DNA of 64,000 nt from Methanobrevibacter sp. (GCA_017407115.1 JAFQXD010000040.1:1-64000); one strand, 5' to 3'. Positions 33,595 to 42,200 are shown, counted from the first letter of the stretch. The notes: generated by a model from the letters alone, not told the origin. A program made the numbers and translations.

Positions 33595-33610
33595 AAGACT
33601 GTGGAGTCTT
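33595..33610. other. Short hairpin AAGACT-GTGG-AGTCTT
   Basis: A perfect 6-bp stem flanked by poly-T on the plus strand. On the minus strand it sits ahead of GAGGAGGAGATGA, as in the hairpin leaders, but without ACCCAAAG or a clear TATA box. The 250-base gap around it (33550-33798) holds no gene. Confidence 0.4.
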
Positions 33611-33798
33611 TTTTGTTTTGATTTTTTCTATTTTACTGTTTATTAGTGTAATGATTTTAGTGTTTTTGTGAGGGTTTTTAGTGTCTTTTTTCGTCCTGGT
33701 TTTACCTCTTTTTTTTCCTTACTTTTTGTTATTTTAAGTTATATTGCTCCTTTTAGATTTTACTTACTTTAGGATAGTTTATTGAAAAACAGTTGATA

Positions 33799-34038
33799 TT
33801 ATCCTATTAATTTTTTAAAGGTTTTCTTATAGTAATCTACATCCTCTTCTAATTCTTTAATACGTTTCTCATATACTCCTTGTAGGTTTAATAGTGTAGT
33901 TATTGTATCTGATTTGTCTCGTATTATCCTTTCTTGGTGGTTTAGTAGGTGGATTGTGTTAGTGTTACTTATTTTTTTGTGGAGTATATTGTCTTGTATA
34001 TAGTATTCTCCGCTTCGTGTGTATCTTTCTTTTGTCAT
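33799..34038 (-). CDS. RF-LLN family coiled-coil protein
   Basis: The sequence MTKERYTRSGEYYIQDN, then LLNHQERIIRDKSDTITTLLNLQGVYEKRIKELEEDV, is a coiled coil of ~79 residues. It is a short member of the paralogous family; it overlaps the next gene by 4 bases. Confidence 0.72.
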   Translation of the reverse strand: MTKERYTRSGEYYIQDNILHKKISNTNTIHLLNHQERIIRDKSDTITTLLNLQGVYEKRIKELEEDVDYYKKTFKKLIG

Positions 34039-34340
34039 TTCTCTTTTTCTAATTCTTTGATTTTTTCTTGTAGTTTCTGGTTTTCAGTGTGTAATCGGTT
34101 CATTTCTTCGCAGTCACCGATTATTCCTATGATTTGTTCTCCGGTTTCTCGGTTGTATATGTTGTCGTCGTGGATGTAGTATGTGTCTTTCTCATAGATT
34201 TCTTCGGCTACGGCACTTATATTCCTGTATAATTCTAGGAAGTCTTCTCGGTTGAATACGAATGTGGTATTTGGGGTTCGTAGATGATATGTGTCATTGT
34301 ATACTTGTATTTTCCAGTAGTTATCGTTCCATTCTTTCAT
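34035..34340 (-). CDS. RF-LLN-like coiled-coil protein
   Basis: The beta-rich head (WKIQVYNDTYHLRTPNTTFVF) repeats once more before the coil MNRLHTENQKLQEKIKELEKEK. It has ~101 residues. It is a family member without the LLN core. The function is unknown. Confidence 0.7.
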   Translation of the reverse strand: MKEWNDNYWKIQVYNDTYHLRTPNTTFVFNREDFLELYRNISAVAEEIYEKDTYYIHDDNIYNRETGEQIIGIIGDCEEMNRLHTENQKLQEKIKELEKEK

Positions 34341-34621
34341 TATTTTTCTTCTCCTTGTATGTCTTGTAATGCGGTGAGGTATCCTGCTTTATATGCGTTT
34401 TCTTTATCTGTTTTTAATTGTTTGTTTTCTTGGTATAGTTTTTCGAGTGTTTCCCAGCAGTGTATTGCTAGGCCTCCGTCTACTTCTGTGAATTTTGCTA
34501 GTAGCATTGGATGGCAGTCATTACAGCTTAAGTTGTATACTCGTTCTGGTTTGTGGAATCTTAAACTGAATTTCTCCCCATACTTTGACCTTTTACGGTC
34601 TATACTACTCTTTGTCGCCAT
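34340..34621 (-). CDS. Small basic coiled-coil protein
   Basis: A basic head with VYNLSCNDCHP (one Cys pair) is followed by WETLEKLYQENKQLKTDKENAYKAG, a coiled coil. The ~93 residues end in a Gln-rich tail. The function is unknown. Confidence 0.68.
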   Translation of the reverse strand: MATKSSIDRKRSKYGEKFSLRFHKPERVYNLSCNDCHPMLLAKFTEVDGGLAIHCWETLEKLYQENKQLKTDKENAYKAGYLTALQDIQGEEK

Positions 34622-34626
34622 AAATT

Positions 34627-34716
34627 TTATCTCCTTACTATCATTAATGCTATTGGTAGGCTTACTATAATGCTTACTATGAATGCAGTTATTGTATTTA
34701 TCATTACTTCACTCAT
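34627..34716 (-). CDS. 29-residue single-span membrane peptide
   Basis: The frame MSEVMINTITAFIVSIIVSLP..MIVRR is one membrane helix with a positive tail. The ATGA overlap with the upstream stop and a GAGGCGG ribosome site support it. Confidence 0.55.
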   Translation of the reverse strand: MSEVMINTITAFIVSIIVSLPIALMIVRR

Positions 34717-35276
34717 ATATCCGCCTCTTCTTTTTCTTTTATTATCCGGATTCTTCTATGGGATTCTATGGTTTTGTCTTCATCGAAGTAGAATGCTCCA
34801 CCAATTAAGTATCCTATGTAATGGTAATGGAATCTTGAAGCTGGATTTATTAGTGCATCTACTAGGTGTTCATCTTCGGACCATCCACCTGTTGTGATTT
34901 CATATAATCCATCATCTTGTTTACGGATTTTACCATAGGTTAGTCTTGATTCAACTTCATTGAGTACTGCCTGGAAACCATATTTCGTATATATTGTATT
35001 GATTATGTCTACTAGGATGAATTCTTCATCAATCATCTTATTTTCCTCCTTTTTCTTTAAAAATGATGTTCGTGTTGGATATTCCTGGAAATCATATGCG
35101 TCTGTTCTTGGCGGATATATCTTAATTAATATTCGGGGTTTGCTATCTTTTTTTAATCGTTCTTTTATGATATTATCAAACCATTTCCACCTTTTATATA
35201 ATTCAGGGTCTGCATGGATTATTTCCATTATCCTTGTGGGTTCATCATATTCTAAAGGATTCTTTTTAATCTTCAA
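34713..35276 (-). CDS. Orphan acidic protein
   Basis: This ~187-residue charged protein has a basic N terminus (DNIIKERLKKDSKPRILIKIY) and an acidic middle. The start is TTG 35276, 11 bases after GGAG. No known motif. Confidence 0.66.
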   Translation of the reverse strand: MKIKKNPLEYDEPTRIMEIIHADPELYKRWKWFDNIIKERLKKDSKPRILIKIYPPRTDAYDFQEYPTRTSFLKKKEENKMIDEEFILVDIINTIYTKYGFQAVLNEVESRLTYGKIRKQDDGLYEITTGGWSEDEHLVDALINPASRFHYHYIGYLIGGAFYFDEDKTIESHRRIRIIKEKEEADI

Positions 35277-35279
35277 TTA

Positions 35280-35480
35280 TTAATGTCTCCATTTGCCTTT
35301 GTGCATTCTTTGTCTATAGTATTTGTGTCCTCTGCGGCTTCTTTCCCATTTCATCTCGAAATCATATTTACCATATGGGTTGCATCTTATATTTACGAAA
35401 CCATTATTTGGTGTGCAGTTCATATGGTAATATTCACTCATTTTTTCTAGGTTATCTGGACTCCAGCATATACATTCCAT
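35280..35480 (-). CDS. Small basic protein
   Basis: The 66 residues have one CIC and one NCTP Cys, and a strongly basic C terminus (KWERSRRGHKYYRQRMHKGKW). Nucleic-acid binding is likely from composition. ATG 35480 follows GGGGGAATTAAA. Confidence 0.68.
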   Translation of the reverse strand: MECICWSPDNLEKMSEYYHMNCTPNNGFVNIRCNPYGKYDFEMKWERSRRGHKYYRQRMHKGKWRH

Positions 35481-35494
35481 TTTAATTCCCCCAT

Positions 35495-35758
35495 TTAATT
35501 CGACCATTTCCTGCTTAAATCTTTATCGTTGAATACTGTTTTTTCTTGGCATTCCTTTAATTCACTTATATTGTCCCTGAAGAATTTTAAACATAGGTCT
35601 TTTTTCGGATTGTAGTTATCACAATTCAAATGAATATTCTCCATACAGTTATCGCAGTTAGTATCAGAATATTCAATTATCCCATTTTTATTTTTACAAT
35701 GTAATTCATTATCCTCAGTGTATCTGAATTCACAATCTTTAAATTCTTGATTAGTCAT
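35495..35758 (-). CDS. Multi-Cys mini zinc protein
   Basis: About 87 residues with CEFRYTEDNELHCKN...CDNCMENIHLNCDNY...CLKFF, a chain of Cys pairs of the mini zinc type ending in C-x-x-F. ATG 35758 follows GGAGGATT; the frame to 35917 runs antisense-free into the upstream gene and is not needed. Confidence 0.72.
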   Translation of the reverse strand: MTNQEFKDCEFRYTEDNELHCKNKNGIIEYSDTNCDNCMENIHLNCDNYNPKKDLCLKFFRDNISELKECQEKTVFNDKDLSRKWSN

Positions 35759-35774
35759 TCTAAAAAAATCCTCC

Positions 35775-35993
35775 TTAGTTTTTATTTTGGAAATGTTTAC
35801 AATCATTTTCTTTTTCAGGTTCCCAGTAATATTCTGGGTCTCCTCTTCTATTATCATCATCCATTGCCCAGTCAAAGTCTGGGCAGAAACAATCATATCT
35901 TGTGGATAATGGTTCATCTGGTAGTATATCTAAATGTATACAATTGCAGCAGTTATGTTTATATAATTTTTTTAATCTTTCAAGGATACTCAT
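35775..35993 (-). CDS. Mini zinc protein
   Basis: A basic helix (MSILERLKKLYKH) is followed by CCNCIHLDILPDEPL...CFCPDFDW...CKHF, the same mini zinc plan. About 72 residues. GGAGTTGATGAGAGA lies before ATG 35993. The function is unknown. Confidence 0.72.
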   Translation of the reverse strand: MSILERLKKLYKHNCCNCIHLDILPDEPLSTRYDCFCPDFDWAMDDDNRRGDPEYYWEPEKENDCKHFQNKN

Positions 35994-36322
35994 TCTCTCA
36001 TCAACTCCTTTTCCCATTCTTCTTGTATATTCTCAGATGTTTCATCTAGAATATATTTGTTGGCGATGTGGACTAGTCTTCTTAATTCTGTTACTTGATC
36101 TTCACATAACCCGTTTAATCTTTTTAGTTCTTTATTTTCTTTTTTTAATTTTTTGATTTCATCATCCTGCTCATTCAATAATTCACATAATGCTGGTGCA
36201 GACGTAAAGAACATACATCCTAAATCATTATAAATTGTTAAGACTTCTTGTTCAGTGTCAATTATATTATACTGTGGATTTTCTTCAAAGGGGTTCACTT
36301 CTAATTTAAATCGTTCACTCAT
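35990..36322 (-). CDS. RF-LLN family coiled-coil protein
   Basis: MSERFKLEVNPFEENPQY, a beta pair, then APALCELLNEQDDEIKKLKKENKELKRLN: a model member of the family. The coil runs to ~110 residues. Paralogs lie on both sides, indicating tandem duplication. Confidence 0.78.
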   Translation of the reverse strand: MSERFKLEVNPFEENPQYNIIDTEQEVLTIYNDLGCMFFTSAPALCELLNEQDDEIKKLKKENKELKRLNGLCEDQVTELRRLVHIANKYILDETSENIQEEWEKELMRE

Positions 36323-36326
36323 TATC

Positions 36327-36755
36327 CTATTCCACTCCTCTCATCTTTTTTATGCTTTGTTTTAACTGATTAGTTTCATTGAAGTAATTATTTAATAATC
36401 CACATAAATCATCTGCAATTTCTGGACCAATTAAGGTATAATATTTATTTGCAAATGTATCATGAATTGTATATGAGTCAATAGCTTTATATCGGAGGAT
36501 ATCATAGAATTCATTTCGATAATAGTATAATTCTTTTTTTAACACATCATTTTCATTAGTTAATTCATTGATTTTACCGTAAGCTTCTTTTAACTGATTA
36601 CTTAACCTTTTATGGTCTTTTTCCACTGCATCATTAGTGCCGGATAATTTATTTAATTCTTGGACAACTTCTTCAAAAGTTAATAACTTCCCATTTTTTC
36701 TAATTCCACTGCATTTAGTTAAAACATTACCTATTGAAAATCTACTCCTACTCAT
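36327..36755 (-). CDS. RF-LLN family coiled-coil protein
   Basis: MSRSRFSIGNVL, a coiled coil (KDHKRLSNQLKEAYGKINELTNENDVLKKEL), a beta unit, then ADDLCGLLNNYFNETNQLKQS. Two family units appear joined in 142 residues. The function is unknown. Confidence 0.75.
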   Translation of the reverse strand: MSRSRFSIGNVLTKCSGIRKNGKLLTFEEVVQELNKLSGTNDAVEKDHKRLSNQLKEAYGKINELTNENDVLKKELYYYRNEFYDILRYKAIDSYTIHDTFANKYYTLIGPEIADDLCGLLNNYFNETNQLKQSIKKMRGVE

Positions 36756-37056
36756 ACTTTCGCATCACCTCACTTAGATAATCATATTTCTCCCTAGGTA
36801 CCGCAACGGTTATTTCACAGTAATCTTCGTTTCTTTCGATTTTGAATAGGATTTCTTTTAGAATGGCTTTTAAATCATTAGCTTCATTGAAAAATTTATC
36901 CACTAATCTTACATTATCCATTTTATCATTCTCGATTTGGTTTAATAATTTTAGGCATAAATCTCGGTCATTATCTTCTTCAAAATCAATATTTAATAAT
37001 GCATTAACATATTCATCTCTTATCCATCTTCCTGCTTTAGTAAATCTTTCAGTCAT
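36748..37056 (-). CDS. RF-LLN family coiled-coil protein
   Basis: MTERFTKAGRWIRDEYVN, then DLCLKLLNQIENDKMDNVRLVDKF and a beta tail (EITVAVPREKYDYLSEV). 102 residues. It overlaps its upstream and downstream neighbours closely. Confidence 0.75.
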   Translation of the reverse strand: MTERFTKAGRWIRDEYVNALLNIDFEEDNDRDLCLKLLNQIENDKMDNVRLVDKFFNEANDLKAILKEILFKIERNEDYCEITVAVPREKYDYLSEVMRKYE

Positions 37057-37062
37057 TCTTTA

Positions 37063-37254
37063 TCACCATAATTTATTTAATATTGCTATAACTTTTTTAA
37101 ATCCATCCCATTCACTTTTAGTATAATCATCACATACTTCTAAAGGTTCATCTGAAGTGTTAATATTATGTAGTTTGCAATGTCCCCATGTGTAGTAATA
37201 ATCTTGTTTTATTTCGTAATAATGGCAAATGCAACACTTTTTCTCTTCAGCCAT
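37063..37254 (-). CDS. Mini zinc protein
   Basis: KKCCICHYYEIKQDYYYTWGHCKLHNI...LEVCDDYTKS fits CxxC-x(n)-C-x(n)-C-x-x-Y. 63 residues, of which the motif is most. The Trp/Gly centre is conserved in sister copies. Confidence 0.74.
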   Translation of the reverse strand: MAEEKKCCICHYYEIKQDYYYTWGHCKLHNINTSDEPLEVCDDYTKSEWDGFKKVIAILNKLW

Positions 37255-37256
37255 AT

Positions 37257-37469
37257 TTAAATCCCCCAGATACCTATTATAATTACTCGGATAATCAATA
37301 CTAGAAAACCTCCTATGAATAAGTAGGGTAGTATTGCTTTACTCCAATCCTTTTCATAATGCTCGCATTTAGTATAAGCACTTGCTAATCCACTTTTCCA
37401 TGCGCAACTTTGCATATTTTTAGCCGTTCCCGCATATTTACAATCAAAACAAGATTCCCATTCCGTCAT
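37257..37469 (-). CDS. Mini zinc protein with membrane tail
   Basis: The zinc motif (SCFDCKYAGTAKNMQSCAWKS...KCEHYEK) is joined to a C-terminal span (AILPYLFIGGFLVLIIRVIIIGIW). A tail-anchored zinc protein is an unusual form. It has 70 residues. Confidence 0.74.
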   Translation of the reverse strand: MTEWESCFDCKYAGTAKNMQSCAWKSGLASAYTKCEHYEKDWSKAILPYLFIGGFLVLIIRVIIIGIWGI

Positions 37470-37687
37470 CCTAGAATCTCCTCTAAATCATCAATATGAC
37501 ATTCCCCATCATCATAATCTGTGAATCTTATAGCTTTACTTAAAACTAATATCCTTGAACCTTTAGGAATACTAGTATAAGCAGTTTCACTATCATAATA
37601 TAATTGGAATTCCCTGTTACCATATCCATCATCGATTAATGCTCCGAGTATATTGTATAATTCTTTTATTTTATATTGTTCCACCAT
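37466..37687 (-). CDS. Small orphan protein
   Basis: The 73 residues carry two beta strands (GSRILVLSKAIRFTDYDDGECHI) and an acidic helix. It overlaps both neighbours. No family is recognised. Confidence 0.68.
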   Translation of the reverse strand: MVEQYKIKELYNILGALIDDGYGNREFQLYYDSETAYTSIPKGSRILVLSKAIRFTDYDDGECHIDDLEEILG

Positions 37688-38222
37688 TTAAATCCACCTT
37701 ATATAAGTTTTTAATAGGATATCTTTCTTTTAATCGTTTGTTTTCTTCTTTTAATTTTAGGATTTCAGTTTCCAAATCAGTTACAGTATCCTGATTTAAA
37801 CCTGCTTCAAAAGCATCACATAATTTATCGAAAGGAATATTATAATCCCTTGCAAGATTCCGGAATTGTTCCAAGTCCTTATTCTCTTCAGATATCTGAT
37901 TCAATAACTCAAGAAACTCATCCACATCATCATTATCAAAAACATTAATAATACATTCACCATTATATAAGATTTCAAAATGTGTGCCTTCTATGATGGA
38001 TTCTCTTCCAATTTTAAATGGTTTATCTGTCATGTCTTTTATCCTCCAAGATTCACCATATTTATTGCTTTTTTCAACATTATATTTCTCCAGTATTTTA
38101 TCAAAGCGATTGATTGTTGCCTTGTTAAATCTGTAATTTCTATATAAAAAATCCAATACCATTGTTTGCATACGGTCTCCCATTAGTTCACAGATACAAT
38201 CATTAAATTCAGTATTATCCAT
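37671..38222 (-). CDS. RF-LLN-like protein with C-terminal coil
   Basis: A ~90-residue head precedes a beta pair (FEILYNGECIINVFDNDDVDEF) and LELLNQISEENKDLEQFRN, then a coiled coil (ETEILKLKEENKRLKER). A long member of the family with 183 residues. Confidence 0.74.
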   Translation of the reverse strand: MDNTEFNDCICELMGDRMQTMVLDFLYRNYRFNKATINRFDKILEKYNVEKSNKYGESWRIKDMTDKPFKIGRESIIEGTHFEILYNGECIINVFDNDDVDEFLELLNQISEENKDLEQFRNLARDYNIPFDKLCDAFEAGLNQDTVTDLETEILKLKEENKRLKERYPIKNLYKVDLNGGTI

Positions 38223-38757
38223 GCTGATTATCCTCCAATTTTTTTAATTCTTTTTGCCAGTAGCTTTCTTCAAAGTCATCACAGATTTTATGATTAACAA
38301 ATACTTCTTCACCAGTTAATTTGCAAAGGAATACACCAGGGTCTTCCTGATAATAGATTTCTTTGCAACAACTACATTGGGGTTTAGGGATTTCTTCTTT
38401 TAGTAAGTCTTTCACTTTAATATATACCCCGTAGGTTCCAGGGTTTAACTCGTAAATCTCATATTTTTCATATTTTGATTTTTTAAACCATTCAATCACA
38501 GTCCAACGGTCACGATATCGGAATTCAATACATAATATGAGATTATTATCCACATATGCTAGACCATGTGTAAACGGATCATCTTCACTTAAACATACTC
38601 CTATATCACAGATAGGTACTTCTTTGAATATGGGATATAATGTTTCAGCATATAATTTTAAATCATCCTCATTATTCATTTCTTGGAGTAAATCATTATA
38701 CCTAGTATCCCAATCATTGAAGTTCTTTTCTATCTCTTCTAATAAGTTTTTAATCAT
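38215..38757 (-). CDS. Zinc-tail protein
   Basis: The N-terminal ~120 residues are acidic and helical, then beta-rich. The C-terminal PQCSCCKEIYYQEDPGVFLCKL...HKICDDFEES is the mini zinc module. It overlaps its neighbours by 4-8 bases. The function is unknown. Confidence 0.74.
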   Translation of the reverse strand: MIKNLLEEIEKNFNDWDTRYNDLLQEMNNEDDLKLYAETLYPIFKEVPICDIGVCLSEDDPFTHGLAYVDNNLILCIEFRYRDRWTVIEWFKKSKYEKYEIYELNPGTYGVYIKVKDLLKEEIPKPQCSCCKEIYYQEDPGVFLCKLTGEEVFVNHKICDDFEESYWQKELKKLEDNQHG

Positions 38758-39116
38758 TTAGTTAACTCCTTAGCAAAATCTTTTATTAATTCCAATTCTA
38801 CTTTATCAGTAATTGTAATAGGAGAATAATCAATCTCTTTATAATAATCCATTAGTTTTTTAATTAACTCCTCTTTTTCTTCAACATCTTCAGTAGTATG
38901 AATTTTCCTTAAATATCCAATGAATTCCCTAGTAGTTTTAAATAAGGGTTCATGTTCAGAATCATCCACTATTCTTAAATAGATTTCATTATCATTACTC
39001 ATATCCCATTCTAGGTTATGAGTGGTTACTCCTTTTTCCTGGTCATAGCAGGATAATCTGATTATTAGTTTATTATCCATTTCTCGTGTTATTGTGCGGA
39101 ATTCTCCTAACCTCAT
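38754..39116 (-). CDS. Orphan protein
   Basis: Beta strands (NKLIIRLSCYDQEKGVTTHNLEW) are followed by helices with Lys/Glu. 120 residues. It may be a shortened relative of the RF-LLN family but lacks LLN. The function is unknown. Confidence 0.68.
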   Translation of the reverse strand: MRLGEFRTITREMDNKLIIRLSCYDQEKGVTTHNLEWDMSNDNEIYLRIVDDSEHEPLFKTTREFIGYLRKIHTTEDVEEKEELIKKLMDYYKEIDYSPITITDKVELELIKDFAKELTK

Positions 39117-39121
39117 AACTA

Positions 39122-39547
39122 TTATTCCTCCTCATTTTTTAGTGTTATCTCGAATCCATTGGTTATATCTATATCAACATCAATGCCTTCATTTTCAAAT
39201 AAAGGTTTAAACAATTTCTCGGATAATGCTTCTCTTATTTTTAATACTTCCTCATCAGAACGTAATAATCCTAATTCTTGCAGGATAGTTCTATAGTCCT
39301 TGTTTTCAGTTTCTTCTCGTTTTAATTTCCCTTGGCAGCGTAAGATTTTATCATTTAATTCCCTGTTCTGTTTTTTTAACTCTTGATTTTCTTCATGTAA
39401 TTCATTTAATAATTTGCATAAATCCTTGAAATCTCGGCAATCATTCATGAAATAGTAATCGTCTAGGCCTTCCCAGTCATAGATCATGGGTGTGTCACCT
39501 TTTTCTGTGTGACCTGTTTCTATTTGGAATCTTTTATTAGTAGTCAT
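39122..39547 (-). CDS. RF-LLN family coiled-coil protein
   Basis: MTTNKRFQIETGHTEKGDTPMIYDW, then FKDLCKLLNELHEENQELKKQNRELNDKIL and a C-terminal beta unit (VDVDIDITNGFEITLKN). This is the clearest full-length member (141 residues). Confidence 0.78.
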   Translation of the reverse strand: MTTNKRFQIETGHTEKGDTPMIYDWEGLDDYYFMNDCRDFKDLCKLLNELHEENQELKKQNRELNDKILRCQGKLKREETENKDYRTILQELGLLRSDEEVLKIREALSEKLFKPLFENEGIDVDIDITNGFEITLKNEEE

Positions 39548-39866
39548 CCATGGCCTCCATTAAACTTATTGTACAGTGTAATTCTTTAGCGATATCTTTG
39601 ATTAAATTGAATTCTTTACTATTACGATTATATTCTAGGGCATGTTTGAATAATACTCCTTGTACTTCGAGGTGGTTATCCCATACTTCCTTGTCCAGTT
39701 TTTTAATTAACCTTGCATACTCCTTGTTCTCATCATTTAACTTATTGAGGAGATATACTAATTCAGTAATCCACAACATATTATCCTCACGAGTCTTATC
39801 TATAATGGGTAATGTATCGTTGCCTCTGTAATTGTCGGTTAATCTGAATCTTCGAGTATCTTTCAT
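39537..39866 (-). CDS. RF-LLN family coiled-coil protein
   Basis: MKDTRRFRLTDNYRGNDTLPI, then ITELVYLLNKLNDENKEYARLIKKL. 109 residues. It overlaps the preceding and following paralogs. Confidence 0.77.
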   Translation of the reverse strand: MKDTRRFRLTDNYRGNDTLPIIDKTREDNMLWITELVYLLNKLNDENKEYARLIKKLDKEVWDNHLEVQGVLFKHALEYNRNSKEFNLIKDIAKELHCTISLMEAMDDY

Positions 39867-40156
39867 TTTATTCTCCTCATTTCTTCTATTACTGTATCAG
39901 CAAATTCTTTAGGCAGGTTATTTTGGATAATATTTTTCAAGTAATCAATACGTTCCTCGTACATGTTAGCCCTGGCTAAGTATTCTTGACTATATCCGTC
40001 AAATCTTAAGACCTGCTCCCATAATTGGTTTAACAAGTCACTTGTTTCAATCACTGATGTTATTGTATTTTTTGTTAGATTATCTTGCACACCATTATCA
40101 CATATGCCTTGGTTATTATAATGTCTGATTGGTATGAATCTTTTATTTTCAGTCAT
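39863..40156 (-). CDS. RF-LLN family coiled-coil protein
   Basis: MTENKRFIPIRHYNNQGICD, then IETSDLLNQLWEQVLRFDGYS and a helical C terminus. ATG 40156 overlaps the upstream stop; the frame to 40231 lies inside that gene and is not needed. Confidence 0.75.
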   Translation of the reverse strand: MTENKRFIPIRHYNNQGICDNGVQDNLTKNTITSVIETSDLLNQLWEQVLRFDGYSQEYLARANMYEERIDYLKNIIQNNLPKEFADTVIEEMRRIK

Positions 40157-40472
40157 AATTATCCCATGTTTCTTCATTGTATTGTTCTTCGAAAAATTTT
40201 GATAGTTTACAGTAATCATTCCATGCGTCACAGCTATACTCGGCAGCTGTATCTATACTTTTTATTGTGTCTCGGAGTATTTCTTTAACACTACTTCGTT
40301 TAGTATAGGAGTCGGCTTCACAAATCATAGTTATTAACTCTTTTAGCATGGTATTTTCCTCAGTTAACTCATTAAGGAGATGTGTTACTTGATAGGTGTT
40401 TAATGGTTCACCGTTACAATGCACCCACCATTTATTAGCTTCCAATCTTTCAAAGGTACTATATTTATCCAT
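40149..40472 (-). CDS. RF-LLN family coiled-coil protein
   Basis: MDKYSTFERLEANKWWVHCNGEP, then YQVTHLLNELTEENTMLKELITMI. A Trp/Cys pair is unusual for the family. 107 residues. Confidence 0.75.
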   Translation of the reverse strand: MDKYSTFERLEANKWWVHCNGEPLNTYQVTHLLNELTEENTMLKELITMICEADSYTKRSSVKEILRDTIKSIDTAAEYSCDAWNDYCKLSKFFEEQYNEETWDNYD

Positions 40473-40479
40473 AAATATC

Positions 40480-40992
40480 TTATTCCCTTGTGAAGTTTAA
40501 TTCTAAACCATCCTCATCATAATATGATTTAATGGACCATGATAAGAAATTATTATCCCGCATTGTCTCATATTGTGCTAATGTTTTTAAGATTGTACCT
40601 GTTTGACTTCTTTTGAATCTTAAACGAACACTATTTATTATCCCCGTATTTTCAATGAGATTGTTGATAATATATTTTAAATCCATTGTTGTTGCATCTG
40701 CAATTTCCACAGGTTTAGGCGCATCATCATCTATTTCCCTATGATGGGCTTCTCGGTAATCTTCAATTACTGTTTTGTAGGCTTTACGGTAATTTTCTTT
40801 TAACTCCCCATTTTCATCATAGGCTTCATCAGGAATTTTTAATTCTTGAATATATGGATTGTCTGTTGGTTCGAATTCTACACTTGTGATTTTAATATCA
40901 GTTAATTCTTCATTGGCTTTTTCGAGTGCTTCTCTTATTTTTTCTTTTAACTCTTCAGTATCCCCAGTATATTGTACATGCATATCTATCAT
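40480..40992 (-). CDS. Orphan acidic protein
   Basis: 170 residues with alternating helices and strands (TEELKEKIREALEKANEELTDI and SVRLRFKRSQTGTILKTLA). The middle is highly acidic (HHREIDDDAPKP). No known motif. Confidence 0.7.
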   Translation of the reverse strand: MIDMHVQYTGDTEELKEKIREALEKANEELTDIKITSVEFEPTDNPYIQELKIPDEAYDENGELKENYRKAYKTVIEDYREAHHREIDDDAPKPVEIADATTMDLKYIINNLIENTGIINSVRLRFKRSQTGTILKTLAQYETMRDNNFLSWSIKSYYDEDGLELNFTRE

Positions 40993-41007
40993 ACTATTAA
41001 CACCTCC

Positions 41008-41379
41008 TTAAAATGGGATTATTGGTTCATCACCATTCAAGTTACGATAATAATTATTTTCAGGGTCATAATTGACTAGTTCTATTCCCAGTTTACGAAC
41101 CATCTCTTTAGCTCCAAAATATTTATCCATATCAGAACCTTTACAGTTCATTGTGGCTTCATCATATTTATCAGTAATATAATCATAATTCTTTTTAATA
41201 CATTCCAGTATCATATTCTCTGGTGGTTCGACTATCTGATTTAATTTATCATAGTTATAGTATTCTTCGGATTCTTTTATCCTTTTTATACATGCTGCTT
41301 TTTCCGGATAATCTCTTTTAAAATAATCCCATGTCCTTTCACTTACTCGGAATTGTTTGCCTTTGTATTCACATAACAT
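41008..41379 (-). CDS. Orphan protein
   Basis: 123 residues, Lys/Tyr/Glu-rich, mainly helical with one Cys-rich bend (TMNCKGSDMDKYF). No family is recognised. It lies in the long 43-31 kb operon. Confidence 0.68.
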   Translation of the reverse strand: MLCEYKGKQFRVSERTWDYFKRDYPEKAACIKRIKESEEYYNYDKLNQIVEPPENMILECIKKNYDYITDKYDEATMNCKGSDMDKYFGAKEMVRKLGIELVNYDPENNYYRNLNGDEPIIPF

Positions 41380-41395
41380 TTTTCATAGCCTCTTT

Positions 41396-42001
41396 TTATG
41401 GTTTGATGACTTCGTATTTGATTTCTAAGTCTTCAATAGTCCGTTTTAACTCGGTTAATTTCTTGTTTAATTCCGTTTTATTGGTTATGAAACTGGAGTC
41501 TTTTATTTGTCTTTCAAAGGATTCTAATTCACTGATTAACCAGTGTTTTTCCAAACCAATATTCTCATGGAATTGTTCGAAATCATGTAATCTTGAGTAA
41601 TAATTAAAGTATTTATGGAAATCCGGATCATGCACCATATCCATACGTTCAGCTACAATATCATCATATTTATGATACTCAGTTACTGCTTCACTGAATT
41701 TGAATTCAGTATTTTTGAGGTATCCTTCTATTCTATGGTGTACGTTGCTTAGGTTTTCTAGGCCATAGTATTTGAATTCGGGTTCAGTGTAATATTTTTT
41801 CATGGCTTCGGTTTCTGCTAGTCTCCAATCGGCTCTTTGCAACCAACCGTAAGCATCTTTATATTCTTCACTATACACTGTTTTACATAATCCCTCGTGT
41901 CTGGTGGGGAATACTTCTTCTATTTCATTATAGATTGCACTTGTTATTTTTGCATAGTATTTTACCATTTCTTTGAATGGTATTAATTGCACTTGCTCCA
42001 T
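41396..42001 (-). CDS. Large helical orphan protein
   Basis: 201 residues, helical, with several long helices and a coiled-coil tail (TKLTELKRTIEDLEIKYEVIKP type). It has no membrane span or catalytic motif. It might be a scaffold for the small partners around it. Confidence 0.7.
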   Translation of the reverse strand: MEQVQLIPFKEMVKYYAKITSAIYNEIEEVFPTRHEGLCKTVYSEEYKDAYGWLQRADWRLAETEAMKKYYTEPEFKYYGLENLSNVHHRIEGYLKNTEFKFSEAVTEYHKYDDIVAERMDMVHDPDFHKYFNYYSRLHDFEQFHENIGLEKHWLISELESFERQIKDSSFITNKTELNKKLTELKRTIEDLEIKYEVIKP

Positions 42002-42005
42002 ATGT

Positions 42006-42200
42006 TTAATCCTCCTCGTTTATTTTAATACTTGAGTCTTTGATATGTATTTTTAAACTACCGTCAAAGTCATAATCTAGACTTTCCACTCCGAAACCAA
42101 TCGGCACCTCATTAATATATACATAAACGTCACAATCATCATCAGTATCTATGCAGTGTTGCATTAGTTCTCTTACATTAATAATATCATCATCACTCAT
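42006..42200 (-). CDS. Small acidic protein
   Basis: About 64 residues, strongly acidic, with beta segments (DCDVYVYINEVPIGFGVESLDYDFDG). ATG 42200 is in an ATGA overlap with the upstream gene; ATG 42212 lacks a site. Confidence 0.68.
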   Translation of the reverse strand: MSDDDIINVRELMQHCIDTDDDCDVYVYINEVPIGFGVESLDYDFDGSLKIHIKDSSIKINEED

